This document shows, piece by piece, positions 53,298-61,851 of a stretch of DNA of 64,000 bases. The notes beneath the pieces were generated by a model. That model saw only the letters and a list, made by a program, of their open reading frames with translations. It searched no databases and was not told where the DNA came from. Position 1 is the first letter of the stretch, and each line of letters begins with the position of its first letter. The translations under genes were made by a program, and so were the position numbers. Origin of the DNA: Thermoflavimicrobium daqui (GTDB taxonomy: Bacteria > Bacillota > Bacilli > Thermoactinomycetales > Thermoactinomycetaceae). The DNA is taken from assembly GCF_003313465.1 (NCBI RefSeq), contig NZ_KZ845663.1, positions 295,911-359,910 of the forward strand, given 5' to 3'.

Positions 53298-55658
53298 CTA
53301 CTTCAATTCTACAATCGTAACCCCGGAACCGCCTTCACCATGAGAACCCATTCGATATGATTTCACATTGCGATGCTTACGTAGAAAATTATGCACTCCA
53401 GCTCGCAACGCTCCTGTCCCTTTTCCATGGATTAATGAAACATGTTTTAAGCCTGCTAAAATAGAAGCATCTAAATATTTATCAATGTCCAAGATCGCTT
53501 CTTCCACCATTTTACCACGCAAATCTAGCTCAGATTTTATATCGATAGACTTGCGTTTAACAGAAGTCATCGTTTTAGTAGGTGTAGCCACCGTTTTAGA
53601 AGCTCGCTTTTCTAATTGATTTCGAGAAAGTTTCATTTTTAACATCCCAATTTGTACTTGATATTCATTGTCTCCTATCTTTTCTACAATGGTACCTTTT
53701 TGATTAAATCTTGGGACAAAAACTTCATCTCCTAGCTCAAGTACATTTTCGTTATCTGAAACACTGACTACTTTCTGAGGCAATTCGGTATCAGGAACCG
53801 CTTCTTTAAGGCGTTTTTTCGCTTCAAATAGTTGGTGTTCTTTTAACTCCTGAGGACGTTGTTTAGCCCACTGTCGCAATTGTTTCATCACATCTTCTGC
53901 TTCATGCTCCGCTTTGCTTACAATAGCTTGTGCTTCACGCCTTGCTTGTTCTTTTAAACGGCTTTTTTCTTCTTCCCACTGCTCTAACTTTAATCTTAGC
54001 TCGCTAACAAGTTTTTCTGCTTCTGCACGTAAGCTTTCGACCTTGCTTCTTTCTACTTCAGATGTTCTTTTTTCTACTGTTAAAGCGGTTATCATTTCTT
54101 CCAAACGGCTTTCATCTTGTGAAAGCTCAGATTTAGCCAGATGAATGATGGATTCAGGCAGCCCGAGCCGCTTCGAAATAGCAAATGCGTTACTGCGACC
54201 TGGTACTCCAATCAGCAATCGATAAGTAGGTCTTAAGGTTTGGACATCAAATTCAACACTGGCATTGATAGCTTTTGGATGATTATGAGCAAATAGTTTT
54301 AACTCACTATAATGAGTAGTGGCTACAATAGAACAATCTTGTTCAATAACATGCTTTAATATCGCCATGGCTAAAGCTGCCCCTTCGGTCGGATCGGTTC
54401 CAGCTCCTAATTCATCAAATAAAACCAGACTTCGGCTATCAAGCTTCTTTAAAATCCGAATGATATTGGTTAAGTGTCCCGAAAATGTACTTAAGCTTTG
54501 CTCAATACTTTGCTCATCACCAATATCCGCAAAGACCCCACTATATACTGGTACCTTACTTCCTTCAGCCGCCGGAATTGGAAGTCCCGACTGAGCCATC
54601 AGAGCGAGCAGCCCAATTGTTTTAAGAGTTACCGTCTTCCCACCTGTATTGGGACCTGTAATGATAATCGCTTGGTATTCTGTCCCCATTTGTACATCAA
54701 TGGGTACAATCTGTTCAGGATCTATCAATGGGTGACGAGCTTGTTTTAGTTCTAAGATATGATCATCAGAAAGATCAGGGACAACCGCTTTTAGCTTTTT
54801 ACCAAATCGAGCTTTGGCCAGAATAAGATCAAACTTGGAGAGCGCCATCACATTTTGTTCTAAAGCTTCCACTTCTTGTGCGACTTCTCCCGTTAACTCT
54901 TGTAAGATTCGCTCTATTTCCTTTTTCTCTTTTAACTCACTTTCTTTGAGTTTGTTATTTAATTGAACGACTGCTTCGGGTTCTACAAACAATGTAGCAC
55001 CTGAAGAAGACTGATCATGAATAATCCCTTGAAATGAACCGCGATATTCTTGTTTAATTGGAACCACATAGCGATCATAACGAGTCGTAATAATTGGTTC
55101 TTGCATCATTTTTTGATAGCGCGGATTTCGAATCATATTTTGCAAAGTATCGGTAATTTGGTGCTTGATCCGTTCCATTTCATGGCGAATTTTAGCGAGT
55201 ACAGGGCTAGCTTGGTTCGCAACAAAGCCTTGTTCATCAATACAACTTTCTATTTTTTTCTCTAACTGTTCTAGACTGGCTATTTGATTTGTCAATCCGC
55301 GAAGGATCGATAATGAAGCTGTTTCTTCATCGATTTTGCGAAGCAGCGACTTACACTTTCGACCTGCATGAATCGTACTTGCAACATCTAATAACTCGTT
55401 TTCATAAAGTAAACCACCTACACGAGCACGACGAAGGATCGCCCGAATATCTCTCAACCCTCCGAGTGAAAAATCTCCTTTAAGGCGAATAAGATCAAAC
55501 CCTTCCACTGTTTCTTGTAAACGATATTGTACCTCTTCTTTATCTGCAGCAGGAGTTAAATCTTCAATTAATTCCTTACCCAAGATGGAAGATGCAAATT
55601 GTTTGGCTATCTCTTTAACTTGTTGGTACTCGAGTGGCTTCAGTGTCCAGTTCTCCAC
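53298..55658 (-). CDS. mutS2: Endonuclease MutS2
   Basis: MutS-family ATPase of 786 residues linked to suppression of recombination and, in B. subtilis, to rescue of collided ribosomes. Core ATPase motifs: ITGPNTGGKTVTLKTIGLLALMA (Walker A), SLVLFDELGAGTDPTEG (Walker B) and IVATTHYSELK. A long coiled segment (residues 515-620) leads to a C-terminal Smr domain with ELDLRGKMVEEA and LIHGKGTGALRAGVHNFL. Length is typical. It follows polX in the conserved order, with sleB and two other genes set between. Confidence 0.96.
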   Translation of the reverse strand: MENWTLKPLEYQQVKEIAKQFASSILGKELIEDLTPAADKEEVQYRLQETVEGFDLIRLKGDFSLGGLRDIRAILRRARVGGLLYENELLDVASTIHAGRKCKSLLRKIDEETASLSILRGLTNQIASLEQLEKKIESCIDEQGFVANQASPVLAKIRHEMERIKHQITDTLQNMIRNPRYQKMMQEPIITTRYDRYVVPIKQEYRGSFQGIIHDQSSSGATLFVEPEAVVQLNNKLKESELKEKKEIERILQELTGEVAQEVEALEQNVMALSKFDLILAKARFGKKLKAVVPDLSDDHILELKQARHPLIDPEQIVPIDVQMGTEYQAIIITGPNTGGKTVTLKTIGLLALMAQSGLPIPAAEGSKVPVYSGVFADIGDEQSIEQSLSTFSGHLTNIIRILKKLDSRSLVLFDELGAGTDPTEGAALAMAILKHVIEQDCSIVATTHYSELKLFAHNHPKAINASVEFDVQTLRPTYRLLIGVPGRSNAFAISKRLGLPESIIHLAKSELSQDESRLEEMITALTVEKRTSEVERSKVESLRAEAEKLVSELRLKLEQWEEEKSRLKEQARREAQAIVSKAEHEAEDVMKQLRQWAKQRPQELKEHQLFEAKKRLKEAVPDTELPQKVVSVSDNENVLELGDEVFVPRFNQKGTIVEKIGDNEYQVQIGMLKMKLSRNQLEKRASKTVATPTKTMTSVKRKSIDIKSELDLRGKMVEEAILDIDKYLDASILAGLKHVSLIHGKGTGALRAGVHNFLRKHRNVKSYRMGSHGEGGSGVTIVELK

Positions 55659-55862
55659 GCCTCCATCCCCTCATCCTTATATAATCAATGGTTGTTTTTT
55701 TTTAAGTTTTCCAATCCCTATGTTGTTAAAAGTTTTGACGCTTATAACATCAACATAATCTTTTTTATTATAACACGATTTCTCTACAACCTTTCTGTCT
55801 AAAAACAATTCCACTAACACAAAATAACACCACATCATCATAGATGTAAAGGAGGATCTTTC

Positions 55863-56201
55863 GTGTTTATCGTTCACCATATTGTCCGTTTTATTGTGGC
55901 TATTGTTGTATTATGGTCCTTAAGTACCCTTGTCCCCGGCTTTTCTGTCTTAGGCTTTTGGACAGCATTTTTTGCTTCCATCGTGATAGCGGGAGTAGGG
56001 TGGGTGATCGAATCCTTTCTTGGTAAAGATATATCCCCTTTTGCTCGAGGCGTGGTGGGGTTTATAGTTAGTGCTGTAGTCGTTTTATTAACAGCTTGGC
56101 TTATTCCAGGGATTCGCATTTCCTTCTTGGGCGCACTCTTAGCTTCCTTAGTCATAGGGGTTATTGATATTTTCATTCCCACACGAACTCGCCAAACATA
56201 A
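55863..56201 (+). CDS. Phage-holin-4_2 / YvlD-like membrane protein
   Basis: A 112-residue protein with four hydrophobic helices; the pattern FIVHHIVRFIVAIVVLWSLSTLVPGFSV and GVVGFIVSAVVVLLTAWLIPGIRIS fits the family named after a phage holin but common in chromosomes (YvlD of B. subtilis). The start is GTG at 55863 after AAAGGAGGA. It is not evidence of a prophage. The role is unknown. Confidence 0.8.
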   Translation: MFIVHHIVRFIVAIVVLWSLSTLVPGFSVLGFWTAFFASIVIAGVGWVIESFLGKDISPFARGVVGFIVSAVVVLLTAWLIPGIRISFLGALLASLVIGVIDIFIPTRTRQT

Positions 56202-56229
56202 ATAAACTTAAAGGAAAGACAATCAGAAC

Positions 56230-56275
56230 AAAGGCTCTTATTTGATGTACTTATTCATCAAGTAAGAGCCTTCGT
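56230..56275. terminator. Bidirectional terminator
   Basis: AAGGCTCTTA/TAAGAGCCTT stem with an inner TGATG/CATCA pair. It lies between the YvlD-like gene and sleB, which converge. Confidence 0.85.
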
Positions 56276-56297
56276 TTACTTCATCATTCTTGATTTG

Positions 56298-57050
56298 TTA
56301 TTTACAGAAAATATGTTTCCCTATTCGTTTCAGTTGTGGACGACTCCAAATCCACTTGGAGGTTGCACGGTCAGGATTAAAGTAATAAAGCGCGCCACCG
56401 GAGGGGTCCCATCCATTTAGAGCATCCATCACTGCCTTTTTGGCTGTTTCATTTGAAGATAGCCAAATCTGCCCATCAGCAACTGCTTCGAATGCTAATG
56501 GTTGAAAGACGATTCCTGAGATCGTATTCGGAAACAATTCACTATCCAACCGATTGAGTATGACCGCTGCTACTGCTACTTGCCCTACATAAGATTCTCC
56601 TCGAGCTTCAGCATGTACCGTTCTGGCTAGCAAATCAATATCATTTTTAGTTAAACCATGGGAGCTTTTGATAAGAGGAGGCTTATTTCCCTTTTTTGTC
56701 GGTGCTTTTTTAGCTTGCGCCCAATTTTTGGTCGCTAAATATAGTTTAAGTTTGGTTTTAGGACCCACCAGTCCATCTACTTTTAACCTAAATTCATATT
56801 GAAAGAGTCGAACAGCCCGTTCAGTTCGAGCATCAAACGTTCCATTTACGGGTCCTGTATAAAAGCCTAAAAACTTCAGTCGGTTTTGCATTTCCCAAAC
56901 ATACCCACCTCGAGCTCCACGTCTAATAATTTCTTTAGCAAATTCACTCGAGGAAGTAGGGGCAAGTGAAGCAGATACACTAGCAGCGTTGATTCCTGTA
57001 AATAACAAGGTACAAATCATGATCATGATAGCGATTTTGAGTTTTGGCAT
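56298..57050 (-). CDS. sleB: Spore cortex-lytic enzyme SleB-like
   Basis: Probable lytic transglycosylase that opens the spore cortex on germination. The 250 residues hold a signal peptide (IAIMIMICTLLFTGINAASVSA), a peptidoglycan-binding domain (residues 45-105, GGYVWEMQNRLKFLGFYTG) and a Hydrolase_2 catalytic domain with the Glu in LLARTVHAEARGE. SleB is usually paired with ypeB; no ypeB is next to it here. CwlJ shares the catalytic domain but lacks the signal peptide and binding domain, so SleB fits better. Confidence 0.88.
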   Translation of the reverse strand: MPKLKIAIMIMICTLLFTGINAASVSASLAPTSSSEFAKEIIRRGARGGYVWEMQNRLKFLGFYTGPVNGTFDARTERAVRLFQYEFRLKVDGLVGPKTKLKLYLATKNWAQAKKAPTKKGNKPPLIKSSHGLTKNDIDLLARTVHAEARGESYVGQVAVAAVILNRLDSELFPNTISGIVFQPLAFEAVADGQIWLSSNETAKKAVMDALNGWDPSGGALYYFNPDRATSKWIWSRPQLKRIGKHIFCK

Positions 57051-57245
57051 AACAGGATTTCAACCCTTTCCAGGTCTGAATTCTGCAGTTATTATGCCTT
57101 TATTTTTCAGGGATATACTTTATTTCTTCTTTTTGAATACTGTTTTCAGCAAAAAATAAATATTTTTGGGTTGTTCGCTTAATTACATGTATGATTAAAA
57201 TAGCATGATCTCAATATTAAATGATATGGCAGAGGGGAAACAAAA

Positions 57246-57638
57246 ATGGCTACATGGGATTTAAGTAAAACAAAACACCATATTTTCATTTGTAACGGTG
57301 GCAGCTGTAATCGAGAGGGAGCAGAAGAATTAACTCAAGCTATCCGTAAAGAAATCTCTGATCGTGAAATAGATGACATCATTCATACCACTCGCACACG
57401 CTGTAATGGAAGATGCGATGATAAATGCGTTGCCATCATCTATCCAAAAGGGGCATGGTACAAAAATTTAAAACCGGAGGATGTTCCCTTATTGGTCAAT
57501 TCTCTTTTGGCAAATAAAGATTATACAGATAAAGTAAGCCATACATATCATGGTGAAGGTTTTGAACGAACCGATGGAACTACCGTCGGTATCCCGAAAG
57601 ATAAAGCAAAAGTCAAAAAGGTATCTAAGAAATTTTAA
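57246..57638 (+). CDS. Thioredoxin-like 2Fe-2S ferredoxin
   Basis: A 130-residue protein of the (2Fe-2S) ferredoxin family with a thioredoxin-like fold. Cluster cysteines are CNGGSCNREG and CNGRCDDKC. An aromatic YPKGAWYKNLKPEDVP segment follows, as usual. The C-terminal 40 residues are basic (KDKAKVKKVSKKF). It may serve as an electron carrier or sensor; partners are not shown by the context. AGAGGGG precedes the ATG. Confidence 0.85.
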   Translation: MATWDLSKTKHHIFICNGGSCNREGAEELTQAIRKEISDREIDDIIHTTRTRCNGRCDDKCVAIIYPKGAWYKNLKPEDVPLLVNSLLANKDYTDKVSHTYHGEGFERTDGTTVGIPKDKAKVKKVSKKF

Positions 57639-57651
57639 AGAGGTAAGAGAA

Positions 57652-57762
57652 ATGCAAATTTTATTAATTCGGCATGGGGAATCTATCGCTGATCTTTTAG
57701 ATGTACATGAGGGACAGGTTGACTTTCCTTTAACTAATTACCTATCGCTAAATTTTTTCTAA
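57652..57762 (+). pseudogene. Truncated histidine-phosphatase (phosphoglycerate-mutase-like) gene
   Basis: Fourteen bases after the ferredoxin stop, an ATG with AAAGAGG starts MQILLIRHGESIADLLD, the phosphohistidine motif of the histidine phosphatase family, and continues with GQVDFPLT, its usual next block. After 36 codons the frame ends in a stop. Full enzymes have about 190-240 residues, so this is the 5' remnant of a deleted gene. The next gene begins in the opposite direction three bases later. Confidence 0.85.
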
Positions 57763-57764
57763 TA

Positions 57765-58028
57765 CTAAAATCTCTCATTTACTTCCCAAGACTCGACAAT
57801 TTGATGAGCATCTCTTGGATTATAACCTCTACCCATTAGATAGGTAATCGCTGCCACTTCGCGCAAAGCATGCTCGAATGAAGTATATTTAGCTTCACGA
57901 AGACCATATTGAACAAAAGGTTCTACTGTTCTTAATACTGGATACTTTAAATAAGCGTAGCGAGGTTTTCGAGGATGTCTTTTGGGCTCTCTAGGATAAT
58001 AGGGATAAGAATAAGGGATATCGGACAA
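57765..58028 (-). CDS. Hypothetical protein with Tyr/Pro-rich N-terminus
   Basis: An 87-residue protein of unknown function. The start is a TTG at 58028 behind AAAGGAG. The first 35 residues are rich in Tyr, Pro, Arg and Lys (SYPYYPREPKRHPRKPRYAY); the rest forms a probable helical unit (FEHALREVAAITYLMGRGYNPRDAHQIVESWEV). The composition of the first part recalls small spore-coat proteins, but that is only a hint. Its stop lies beside the truncated phosphatase. Confidence 0.6.
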   Translation of the reverse strand: MSDIPYSYPYYPREPKRHPRKPRYAYLKYPVLRTVEPFVQYGLREAKYTSFEHALREVAAITYLMGRGYNPRDAHQIVESWEVNERF

Positions 58029-58125
58029 TATTTTTCATCTCCTTTTTTAAGAATAAGTGGATTCACTATGTAGTATATGTATCAATACCCATCATGTACT
58101 GCCCAAAATGCCCTTTAGATTGGTT

Positions 58126-58168
58126 AGAAGGGGTAGACTTCAAAACTCTATGAGTCTACCCCTTTTTT
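58126..58168. terminator. Terminator after polX
   Basis: Perfect 12-bp arms AAGGGGTAGACT and AGTCTACCCCTT with a 13-base loop. It lies nine bases after the polX stop on the minus strand; the T-run is best on the plus strand. Confidence 0.8.
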
Positions 58169-58176
58169 AGCTCCTC

Positions 58177-59901
58177 TTATTTCTTTCTCAACACTTGCTT
58201 TAACTCGGATAAGGAATAAGTATTAATCACATCTTCTTTTTCCAGCCATCCTCTACGCGCTGTAGCTATCCCAAATTGGATTTGAGAAAGCCCACCAATA
58301 GCATGCGCATCAGTATTGATGGTAAACTTGAGTCCATACTCTTCTTTTGCTTGTTGCAAGTATGTATCTTTTAGATCGAGCCGATACGGGTTTGCATTTA
58401 ACTCTAAAATCGTTCCAGTATCTCGGGCAGCTTGGAATAATTCATCCATATTCACCTCATATGGATCACGGCGTAATAGAAGGCGACCGGTTGGATGAGC
58501 GATGATGTTGACGAGTGGATGTTCAATCGCTCGAATAATGCGACGGGTCATTGCTTTTTCATCGAGTCGAAATTGGCTATGAATCGAGGCAATCACGATG
58601 TCCATTCCTTGTAATAAATCATCGGGATAATCGAGGGTACCATCGGTTAAAATATCGACTTCCGCCCCTTTTAAAATCGTAATTCCTTCTACCATTTGAT
58701 TGACCTTATCAATTTCCTCCCATTGCTCATAAACCTCTTCGATCGATAGTCCACGTGCTACTTTCAGAGATCGGGAATGATCCGTGATAGCAATATATTC
58801 ATATCCCAACTCTTTCGCTGCCTCTGCCATTTCTCGAACCGTATTAGCACCATCACTGTACAACGTATGCATATGTAAATCGCCACGGTAGTCGCTTAGC
58901 TGAACGAGGGTTGGAAGTTGATTTTGCTCGGCTTTTTCGATTTCTCCACGATCCTCACGGAGCTCTGGGGGAATCCAAGGAAGTTCTAGCTTGGCAAAAA
59001 GCGCTTGCTCATCTTGAAAGGTCATCATCTGTTTCGTCTTTGTATCTTCAATCCCATATTCACTTACTTTCCAACCATATTGTTTCGCCCGCTGTCGGAT
59101 GCGTACATTATGCTCTTTTGATCCGGTGAAGTGGTGTAGACTACTCGCAAATTGTTCGGGAGTTACTAAGCGAAAGTCAACTCCCATCACAATCCCTTCT
59201 ATATCAACGGTAATACTTACTTTAGTTTCACCTTGACCGATCACTTGTTTTACTTCAGACCAAGATACTATCTGTTTCCCTACCTCAATCGGATGTACTG
59301 TAGCTACGACAAAATCAATATCTTTGATGGTTTCTTTCCAGCGGCGAATGCTACCAGCTAATTCTACTTGTTCCACTTGATCAATCGTTGACAATTTCAC
59401 CCGTAACGATTCTGCGACAAACATCGCCTGATGCACATATATTCGAGCAGGACCTTCTGAATAATTTTCAATTGCAGCTAAAATCTTTTCTTCTTTTTTC
59501 GGTCCAAATCCTGGTAAGCTACGGACTTTTTGTTGCTCTGCTAATTCTTTCAGCTCATTGATGTTCGTAATTCCTAATTGTTGATATAAGGTATAAATTG
59601 ATTTAGGTCCTAAGCCAGGTAAATGAAGTAATTTGGGTAGCTCTGGTGGAAGTTGTAACCTGATCTCTTCTAACATAGCTAGTTGACCAGTCTCTATTAT
59701 CTCTCGAATGATAGAGGCTGTTCCTTTACCAATCCCAGAAATCTGCTCCAGTTGATCTTGAATCTCTGTAAGTGACACTCGGCTACTTTCTACCGCTCGA
59801 GCAGCACGGCGGTATGCCTGAACTTTAAAGGTATTCTCTCCTTTCATCTCTAAAAAATCTGCCAATTGATGTAAGGTGTTAGCGATTTGTTTATTATTCA
59901 A
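58177..59901 (-). CDS. polX: DNA polymerase/3'-5' exonuclease PolX
   Basis: Family X repair polymerase of 574 residues. N-terminal helix-hairpin-helix repeats (ISGIGKGTASIIREII, LPGLGPKSIYTLYQQLG), a polymerase-beta palm with VELAGSIRRWKETIKDIDFVVAT and the third Asp in GVDFRLV, then a PHP domain (residues 335-574) with DLHMHTLYSDGANTV, ITDHSRSL, and NTDAHAI. The PHP part gives 3'-5' exonuclease and AP-endonuclease activity in bacterial PolX. Intact and of normal length. Confidence 0.96.
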   Translation of the reverse strand: MNNKQIANTLHQLADFLEMKGENTFKVQAYRRAARAVESSRVSLTEIQDQLEQISGIGKGTASIIREIIETGQLAMLEEIRLQLPPELPKLLHLPGLGPKSIYTLYQQLGITNINELKELAEQQKVRSLPGFGPKKEEKILAAIENYSEGPARIYVHQAMFVAESLRVKLSTIDQVEQVELAGSIRRWKETIKDIDFVVATVHPIEVGKQIVSWSEVKQVIGQGETKVSITVDIEGIVMGVDFRLVTPEQFASSLHHFTGSKEHNVRIRQRAKQYGWKVSEYGIEDTKTKQMMTFQDEQALFAKLELPWIPPELREDRGEIEKAEQNQLPTLVQLSDYRGDLHMHTLYSDGANTVREMAEAAKELGYEYIAITDHSRSLKVARGLSIEEVYEQWEEIDKVNQMVEGITILKGAEVDILTDGTLDYPDDLLQGMDIVIASIHSQFRLDEKAMTRRIIRAIEHPLVNIIAHPTGRLLLRRDPYEVNMDELFQAARDTGTILELNANPYRLDLKDTYLQQAKEEYGLKFTINTDAHAIGGLSQIQFGIATARRGWLEKEDVINTYSLSELKQVLRKK

Positions 59902-60268
59902 CTGTTATCCCTTCCTATTTTTCTTAGTTAGAGTCATATCCTTTACTTCAAGCTAAAGCATAAAGTACACGTTTCTTTTAACTAACACTATATAGGAATA
60001 TATAGTTGGGTACAAAAGCTCATGGTTATTGATGCCCTTGAACATCGAAGACAGAGGAATCTTATTTATTAAACATATTTAGTGGTGTGAGTAATCAGAA
60101 ATAGGCGAGAAGGAGAGACTTTTTATATCCTGTCTACATGGGAAATCGGCACTACATTAATATATATATAATTTTATACTTTGTGTGACTATAACCGTTA
60201 TTGACAAAATACGGTCTCTATAATATTGTTTATATAATATTATAATTTGAAAAAAAGGAGTTTTGATA
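59902..60268. other. Divergent gap with promoter-like sequence
   Basis: About 365 bases between polX and a plus-strand gene. Near 60200 a TTGACA is followed after 17 bases by TATTGT, a fair sigma-A promoter for the plus-strand gene; alternate AT-rich -10 boxes exist. No coding frame is supported. Confidence 0.4.
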
Positions 60269-60721
60269 TTGAATTTTTCACAAGAAGAATCCATAGTAGA
60301 ATCTATTACAGTTAAGCCAAATCCAATTCTATTTTGGTTCACGGTGACATTTCAGTTGACTAATAAACGAATTTCATTGACAGACTATAATACACTTTTA
60401 GCTTTAATTCCATTCGGAAAAAATGAAATAACAATGACCTTGAAAAATGTAGCAAGTGTTTCAGTTAGCTCTGGTTTTTCTATTATTAGATTGTTAGTAG
60501 GTATTATCTTAACTGTTTTCGGATTAAACCTTTTATTTGATGGAATTTTCGGCATTATATTTCTCGCAATTGGTGTACTCTATTTACTTAAATGCTATTA
60601 TTGCACTATAATTATTAATAATAATTCTGGTCAATCAAGATCCGTTGAAATTTCCTTCTTGGAAAAGTCAAAGTTAGAGTCATTTGCGGCTAAAGCAAAT
60701 CAATCTCTAGCTAATCTATAA
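60269..60721 (+). CDS. Unknown membrane protein, possible bacterial PH-like domain
   Basis: About 150 residues. A beta-rich start (EESIVESITVKPNPILFWFTVTFQLTNKRISL) reads like a bacterial PH-type domain that senses or binds lipid. Two hydrophobic helices follow (IIRLLVGIILTVFGLNLLF, GIIFLAIGVLYLL), then a polar tail. The TTG at 60269 is eight bases after AGGAG; a TTG at 60263 is too near. Very AT-rich codon use compared with neighbours hints at recent arrival. Confidence 0.6.
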   Translation: MNFSQEESIVESITVKPNPILFWFTVTFQLTNKRISLTDYNTLLALIPFGKNEITMTLKNVASVSVSSGFSIIRLLVGIILTVFGLNLLFDGIFGIIFLAIGVLYLLKCYYCTIIINNNSGQSRSVEISFLEKSKLESFAAKANQSLANL

Positions 60722-60793
60722 TATAATTAGGAAATTAAATTATCGAATGTTCTTTATTATAAACCAAATTTCATTATCTGTTAATAAACCAGT

Positions 60794-60845
60794 TTGATAG
60801 GGAATTACAGTATTAAAACTGTTCCTCTATCAAGCTCTTTTTTTA
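60794..60845 (+). terminator. Terminator after the PH-like membrane gene
   Basis: TTGATAG/CTATCAA closing stem with an inner ACAGT/ACTGT hairpin, followed by GCTCTTTTTTTATATT. Confidence 0.82.
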
Positions 60846-60890
60846 TATTATATTCCTCTTGACTGATGAATTAACAAAAATGAAAACACT

Positions 60891-60963
60891 AAAAAACCCC
60901 GCTACTTGCAGGTGGACAGTTCATGTTAACTCAGTGCTGTCACTTCCCACAAATAGGGGGGTT
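60891..60963 (-). terminator. Large branched terminator of the cvpA unit
   Basis: On the minus strand AACCCC (60963-60958) pairs with GGGGTT (60900-60895) and runs into TTTTTT. Between them GTGACAG and CTGTCCAC form a long inner arm. The first arm overlaps the cvpA stop codon. Confidence 0.65.
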
Positions 60964-61489
60964 AAGTATTTTGACCTAAAAATAAGGCTTTGAACATCTC
61001 AGTCAGACTAGGGGTAACTTCCAAAATTCCTTGTGAAATTAGGGATTCATTAATGATTCTCTGCCCTGTGGTCCAAGGAAGAAAATAAAGCAGATTCACT
61101 ATAATTATAAGTAACAGACTTATCTTAATCGCACCTAGAATTAGACCACTGCTTTGATTTAGCAAACTTAAAACAGGTAAACGAAAAAGTGGACGAAGTA
61201 AAAATCCAATCCACCCTAGTATTAGTTTGGCTCCGACAAACAAAATAAGAAATGCAGTCACAGATGAAATGAGCTTATCCATCGAAAGTAGCGACATCAA
61301 GGTCTCTTCATTTTGAAAGCCGATCAGATGACTTATAATCGGGGCAAACTCATCGGTAAACAGATAGGCCATTCCAATCGCAAGAATCCAAGAAACAAGC
61401 GAAAAAACTTGGGTAAACAAGCCTTTACGATAACCAAATATGCAGGAAAAGACAAATAAAACAATGATTAAGATATCAAATAGATTCAT
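60962..61489 (-). CDS. cvpA: CvpA family membrane protein
   Basis: A 175-residue protein with four membrane helices. It fits the CvpA family by the opening NLFDILIIVLFVFSCIFGYRKGLFTQVFSLVSWI and the Ser/Gly-rich QSSGLILGAIKISLLL. The family is named for colicin V production in E. coli; the role in Bacillota is unclear. It follows zapA as in B. subtilis (yshB). The ATG at 61489, nine bases after AAGG, is preferred over 61498, which lies directly behind the zapA stop. Confidence 0.9.
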   Translation of the reverse strand: MNLFDILIIVLFVFSCIFGYRKGLFTQVFSLVSWILAIGMAYLFTDEFAPIISHLIGFQNEETLMSLLSMDKLISSVTAFLILFVGAKLILGWIGFLLRPLFRLPVLSLLNQSSGLILGAIKISLLLIIIVNLLYFLPWTTGQRIINESLISQGILEVTPSLTEMFKALFLGQNT

Positions 61490-61500
61490 CGCAAACATCC

Positions 61501-61752
61501 TTAAGGTGTCTCATCTTCAACTAAATGTAAGATCTCATCATATTCTTGTTTTAGACGTAGATATTCATCTGCAATATTAACAGCTGACAAAACAGCTAAT
61601 CGTGTCATATCTAAACGAGGATTAACATTAGCAATTTCCCTCATTTTTTCATCGACATGTCCTGCTACTTGTCTCATATAACTCGGACTTGCCTTACCTA
61701 CAATTTGATACTGTTGACCATAAATCTCTACATTTAGTTTATTTTTGTTCAA
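61501..61752 (-). CDS. zapA: Cell division protein ZapA
   Basis: An 83-residue protein that bundles FtsZ filaments at the division site. The chain KLNVEIYGQQYQIVGKASPSYMRQVAGHVDEKM and NPRLDMTRLAVLSAVNIADEYLRLKQEYDEI matches ZapA: a small head and a coiled-coil helix. The start is TTG at 61752 after a perfect AAAGGAGG. In B. subtilis rnhC lies between pheT and zapA; it is absent here. Confidence 0.93.
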   Translation of the reverse strand: MNKNKLNVEIYGQQYQIVGKASPSYMRQVAGHVDEKMREIANVNPRLDMTRLAVLSAVNIADEYLRLKQEYDEILHLVEDETP

Positions 61753-61804
61753 ATTAAAACCTCCTTTAAGCTAAGTAGGTAGCATGTTTTTCTTTACTCA
61801 TTCA

Positions 61805-61836
61805 AAAAGGAGGGATCTCGCTTAGTAGATCCCTCT
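61805..61836 (-). terminator. Terminator after pheT
   Basis: AGAGGGATCT/AGATCCCTCC stem on the minus strand with an 8-base loop and a TTTTTG tail, 16 bases after the pheT stop. Confidence 0.88.
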
Positions 61837-61851
61837 TCTCATTTCCGCAAC

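Noticed and set aside
55863-56201. Prophage holin
   Set aside because: Family name only; no other phage gene is near and such genes are normal chromosomal members in Bacillota.
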